This document shows, piece after piece, positions 60,292-64,000 of a stretch of DNA of 64,000 nt. Location of the stretch: positions 496,001 through 560,000 of the forward strand of contig NZ_PKQP01000002.1 in the NCBI RefSeq assembly GCF_002887735.1, written 5' to 3'. The stretch comes from Stenotrophomonas bentonitica (GTDB lineage Bacteria > Pseudomonadota > Gammaproteobacteria > Xanthomonadales > Xanthomonadaceae). A program made the translations under genes and the position numbers. The notes beneath the pieces were generated by a model. The model was not told the DNA's origin. It was given only the letters and a program-made list of their open reading frames with translations, and ran no database searches. The stretch's first letter is position 1. The number at the start of each line of letters is the position of its first letter.

Positions 60292-61041
60292 TTAAGGCCA
60301 GGCCCGCGTGGCCAGATCGGCAGCCGCCAGCGTCCCGAACAAATCCCGCCAATCGCCTGCGGGAGCTGGCTGTTGGACCTGTTCACGGACAAAGGCCAGG
60401 AAGCGTTGGCGTGGCCAGTGCTCGGCGCCCATGCGTAGCAGATGGTCATTTTCGACCTGTGCGTCGATCAGCGGCCAGCCCCAGCCGGCCAGCCGATGGG
60501 CCAATCCGGCCAGGGCAACCTTGGAGCCGCCGGTAGCCGCACTGAACATGCTCTCGCCAAAAAACATCCGGCCGATCGCTACGCCATAGATGCCGCCGAC
60601 CAGTTGTCCGCCATCGAACACCTCCACCGAGTGCGCGAAGCCCAGCCGGTGCAGTTCGATGTAGGCATCGCGCATGTCGCGGGTGATCCAGGTGCCGTCC
60701 TGCCCCGGCCGCGGGCTGGCCGCGCAGGCATCGATCACCTGCGCAAAGCAGCTGTCGGCGCGCAGCGTCCATGTGCTCTGCCGCAGCGAGCGGCGGAAAC
60801 GGCTGGACAGGTGCACGCCGTCGGTGCGGAACACCATCCGCGGGTCCGGAGACCACCACAGCAGCGGCTGGCCCTCGGAGAACCACGGGAAGATGCCGCC
60901 GGCATAGGCGTTGAGCAGGCGCACCGGCGAGAGGTCGCCACCGAGCGCGAGCAGGCCATCGGGATCGCGCAGGGCGGTCTCGGCGGGCGGGAACGGGGCG
61001 TCGGGCGCCTCGTCCAGCCGCCAGGGCAGGCGGCGCGTCAT
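60292..61041 (-). CDS. aat: Leucyl/phenylalanyl-tRNA-protein transferase Aat
   Basis: Seen: 249 residues with [41 protein letters not shown] and the GNAT-like [28 protein letters not shown] core. It adds Leu/Phe to N-terminal Lys/Arg, creating substrates for the ClpS-ClpAP pathway encoded nearby. ATG overlaps the stop of the acyltransferase gene. Confidence 0.97.
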   Translation of the reverse strand: MTRRLPWRLDEAPDAPFPPAETALRDPDGLLALGGDLSPVRLLNAYAGGIFPWFSEGQPLLWWSPDPRMVFRTDGVHLSSRFRRSLRQSTWTLRADSCFAQVIDACAASPRPGQDGTWITRDMRDAYIELHRLGFAHSVEVFDGGQLVGGIYGVAIGRMFFGESMFSAATGGSKVALAGLAHRLAGWGWPLIDAQVENDHLLRMGAEHWPRQRFLAFVREQVQQPAPAGDWRDLFGTLAAADLATRAWP

Positions 61042-62165
61042 GCCGGGTCGCTCTTGAATGGGCTGTGCGCGGCCAGCACCTGCCGATAACGGGCAGTCTC
61101 GGCGCGCTCCTGCGCGCACCACGCAGCCAGTGCTTCGGCAAAGGCCGGTTCGGCGATCCAGTGCCGGCTGCGCACGGTGTGTGGCAGGAAGCCGCGCGCC
61201 AGCTTGTGCTCGCCCTGGGCGCCGGGCTCGAAGCGGGTGAGTCCCTCGCGCAGGCAGTAGGCGATGCCCTGGTAATAGCAGGTCTCGAAATGCAGGCCGG
61301 GCAGGGTGGCGCCGCCCCAGTAGCGCCCGTACAGGGTGTCCGCGCCGCGCAGGCACAGCGCGCCGGCGACCGGCGCTCCGTCGCGCATGGCCAGGAAGAT
61401 CACCAGCGCGCGCGGCATCGTGCGGGCGAGATGCTGCAGGAATGGCAGCGTCAGGGCGGGCGAATTGCCGTACTCGGCGAAGGTCTGCAGGTAGAAGCCG
61501 TGCATGGCGCGCAGATCGCCATCGGTCGCCTCGTCGCCGTGCACGATGCGATACGTGACGCCGCTGCGGGCGAGCTTGGCGCGTTCCTGGCGGATGTTCT
61601 TGCGGTGCTTGTGGTCCATCGCACCGAGGAAGTCGTCGAGGGTCTGCCAGCCACCGTGGTTGTGCCACTGGAACTGGATGTCCTCGCGCAGCAGCCAGTC
61701 CGGGCTGAAGGCGGGGTCTTCCTCGGCGGGGTGGAAGTTGATGTGGGCCGAGGACCAGCCCAGGCGTGCCACTTCGCCCGCCAGCGATGCCAGCAGCGCG
61801 CCACGATCCTCCGTTGTGCCGGCAAGTAGACGCGGGCCGGTCACGGGCGAATACGGCACCGCGCCCAGCCACTTGGGGAAGTAGTCCAGCCCGTGCTGGG
61901 CGTACGCGTGCGCCCAGGCGTGATCGAACACGAACTCGCCGTGCGAGTTGTCCTTGAGATAACCCGGGATCGCCGCGACCAGGGTGTCCCCGTCCCACAG
62001 GGTGAAGTGGCGCGGCCGCCAGCCCCATTCGGGGCGCAGGCAACCGTGTTCTTCAAGGCCGGCGAGGAAGGCGTGCGACAGGAACGGGTTGCGGCCGTCG
62101 TGCAGGGCGTCCCAGGCGGCGGCGGGGACATCGGACAGGCGATGCAGGAAACGTGGATCGGGCAT
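61038..62165 (-). CDS. FemAB-like GNAT-fold acyltransferase
   Basis: Seen: 375 residues, soluble, with two GNAT-like halves; the C-terminal half carries GALCLRGADTLYGRYWGG and FETCYYQGIAYCLREGLTRFEPGAQGEHKLARGF, the pattern of the FemAB-like family (Pfam FemAB_like) found next to aat in many proteobacteria. Substrate unknown. It shares the operon with aat through an ATGA overlap. Confidence 0.88.
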   Translation of the reverse strand: MPDPRFLHRLSDVPAAAWDALHDGRNPFLSHAFLAGLEEHGCLRPEWGWRPRHFTLWDGDTLVAAIPGYLKDNSHGEFVFDHAWAHAYAQHGLDYFPKWLGAVPYSPVTGPRLLAGTTEDRGALLASLAGEVARLGWSSAHINFHPAEEDPAFSPDWLLREDIQFQWHNHGGWQTLDDFLGAMDHKHRKNIRQERAKLARSGVTYRIVHGDEATDGDLRAMHGFYLQTFAEYGNSPALTLPFLQHLARTMPRALVIFLAMRDGAPVAGALCLRGADTLYGRYWGGATLPGLHFETCYYQGIAYCLREGLTRFEPGAQGEHKLARGFLPHTVRSRHWIAEPAFAEALAAWCAQERAETARYRQVLAAHSPFKSDPA

Positions 62166-62222
62166 GGGCAGAGGATAGAGCAGGTGGGACGGGCGCAGGG
62201 CGGGCGGAACGTACCGGCCAGT

Positions 62223-62252
62223 AAAAAGGCCGGTGAATGATTCACCGGCCTT
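62223..62252 (-). terminator. Terminator of trxB
   Basis: Minus strand: AAGGCCGGTGAA/TTCACCGGCCTT stem with a three-base loop followed by TTTTT, 27 bp past the trxB stop. Confidence 0.9.
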
Positions 62253-62279
62253 CGTGTGCTGCGCGATTCGGGCGTCAGA

Positions 62280-63435
<1,156 letters not shown>

Positions 63436-63498
63436 CGGGGTGGGGTCCAGTCGTTTATTATCAAGCACTAACAGTGCATTCCCAAGGTGTGGTCTAAG

Positions 63499-64000
63499 GT
63501 GGCGAAACAGGTCCCGGAACGATCCAAGGCGTCCGACAGCAAGGCAGCGCCGCGCAAACCGGCCAGCGTGGACAACCCGCGCCGGCAGCGCCTGTGGCGC
63601 GACCTGGGCTTGATCGCGGTCGCCCCGGCGCTGCTGTATCTGGTCGCCAGTCTGTTCACCTATTCGGCCACCGACCCGGGCTGGTCGCATACCGGCAGCG
63701 TGGTCGCGCCGGTCCACAACATGGGTGGCCGCGCCGGTGCCTGGATCGCCGACGTGCTGCTGCAGCTGTTCGGCTACATGGCCTTCGTACTGCCGATCGT
63801 GCTGGGCGCACTGGCGTGGATCGCGATGTTCGGCCTCAAGCGCGAGGCCAAGGGCGAGCATGACCTGGACCCGGCCCTGCGCCTGGTCGGTCTGGTCGGC
63901 TTCCTGATCGCCGGTACCGGCTTCCTGCACCTGCGCCTGTTCGTCGCCGATGTGGCCCACGCCGGCGGCATCCTCGGCAAGCTGGTGGGCAGTTCGCTCA
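63499..64000 (+). CDS. ftsK: DNA translocase FtsK, N-terminal fragment
   Basis: Seen: 167 codons to the window edge. A GTG start with AAGG upstream, basic N-terminus, then membrane helices ([59 protein letters not shown]), with [11 protein letters not shown] between, the FtsK N-terminal pattern. The motor domain is outside the window. Divergent from trxB, as in Xanthomonas and Pseudomonas. Confidence 0.93.
   Translation, partial: MAKQVPERSKASDSKAAPRKPASVDNPRRQRLWRDLGLIAVAPALLYLVASLFTYSATDPGWSHTGSVVAPVHNMGGRAGAWIADVLLQLFGYMAFVLPIVLGALAWIAMFGLKREAKGEHDLDPALRLVGLVGFLIAGTGFLHLRLFVADVAHAGGILGKLVGSSL

Overview
The window comes from a GC-rich gammaproteobacterium of the Xanthomonadaceae, most likely Stenotrophomonas or a close relative. 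Three things support this: a contiguous polar-flagellum locus run by RpoN and a FleQ-like activator; housekeeping blocks in the order clpS-clpA, infA-aat, trxB-ftsK; and several short palindromes headed by GTAG/GTGG of the SMAG (Stenotrophomonas REP) type. The species assignment is inference.

Layout. (1) 1-5376, minus strand: a tight three-gene cassette. It encodes a ClpB/ClpA-type AAA+ ATPase, a small single-cluster radical-SAM protein (TTG start overlapping the upstream stop), and a very large protein with zinc ribbons, a degenerate kinase domain and the beginning of an SF1 DUF4011-type helicase that runs off the left edge. It looks unrelated to the flagellum and is the best candidate for an undescribed, possibly defence-related, system. 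(2) 5447-7591: an MHYT-GGDEF-EAL c-di-GMP enzyme. (3) 7771-18702: the fliE-F-G-H-I-J-K and fliL-M-N-O-P-Q-R operons, each preceded by a sigma-54 site. (4) 18986-23848: a FleQ-type activator, a single-domain response regulator, rpoN, a LuxR-type response regulator and a PilZ-like protein. (5) 23845-29839: FliT-like proteins, fliS, fliD and two tandem flagellin genes. (6) 29926-40626: flgB-C-D-E-F-G-H-I-J-K-L. (7) 40786-43230: cheV, divergent flgA, flgM and flgN. (8) 43309-53440: PAS histidine kinases, two more GGDEF/EAL proteins and a soluble-type chemoreceptor. (9) 53575-64000: housekeeping genes hflD, mnmA, a Nudix gene, a YbjN-like secreted protein, clpS, clpA, infA, aat, a FemAB-like acyltransferase, trxB and the 5' end of ftsK.

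How it works together. RpoN plus the FleQ-like activator would drive the sigma-54 promoters I can read upstream of fliE, fliL, fliD, flgB and flgA. These make the basal body, hook and export apparatus. FlgM, one flagellin and the chemoreceptor have near-consensus sigma-28 promoters, the expected late class (fliA is not in the window). The c-di-GMP enzymes and the PilZ-like protein embedded in the locus suggest second-messenger control of the motile/sessile switch. No tRNA, rRNA, CRISPR array, insertion sequence or phage gene was recognised.
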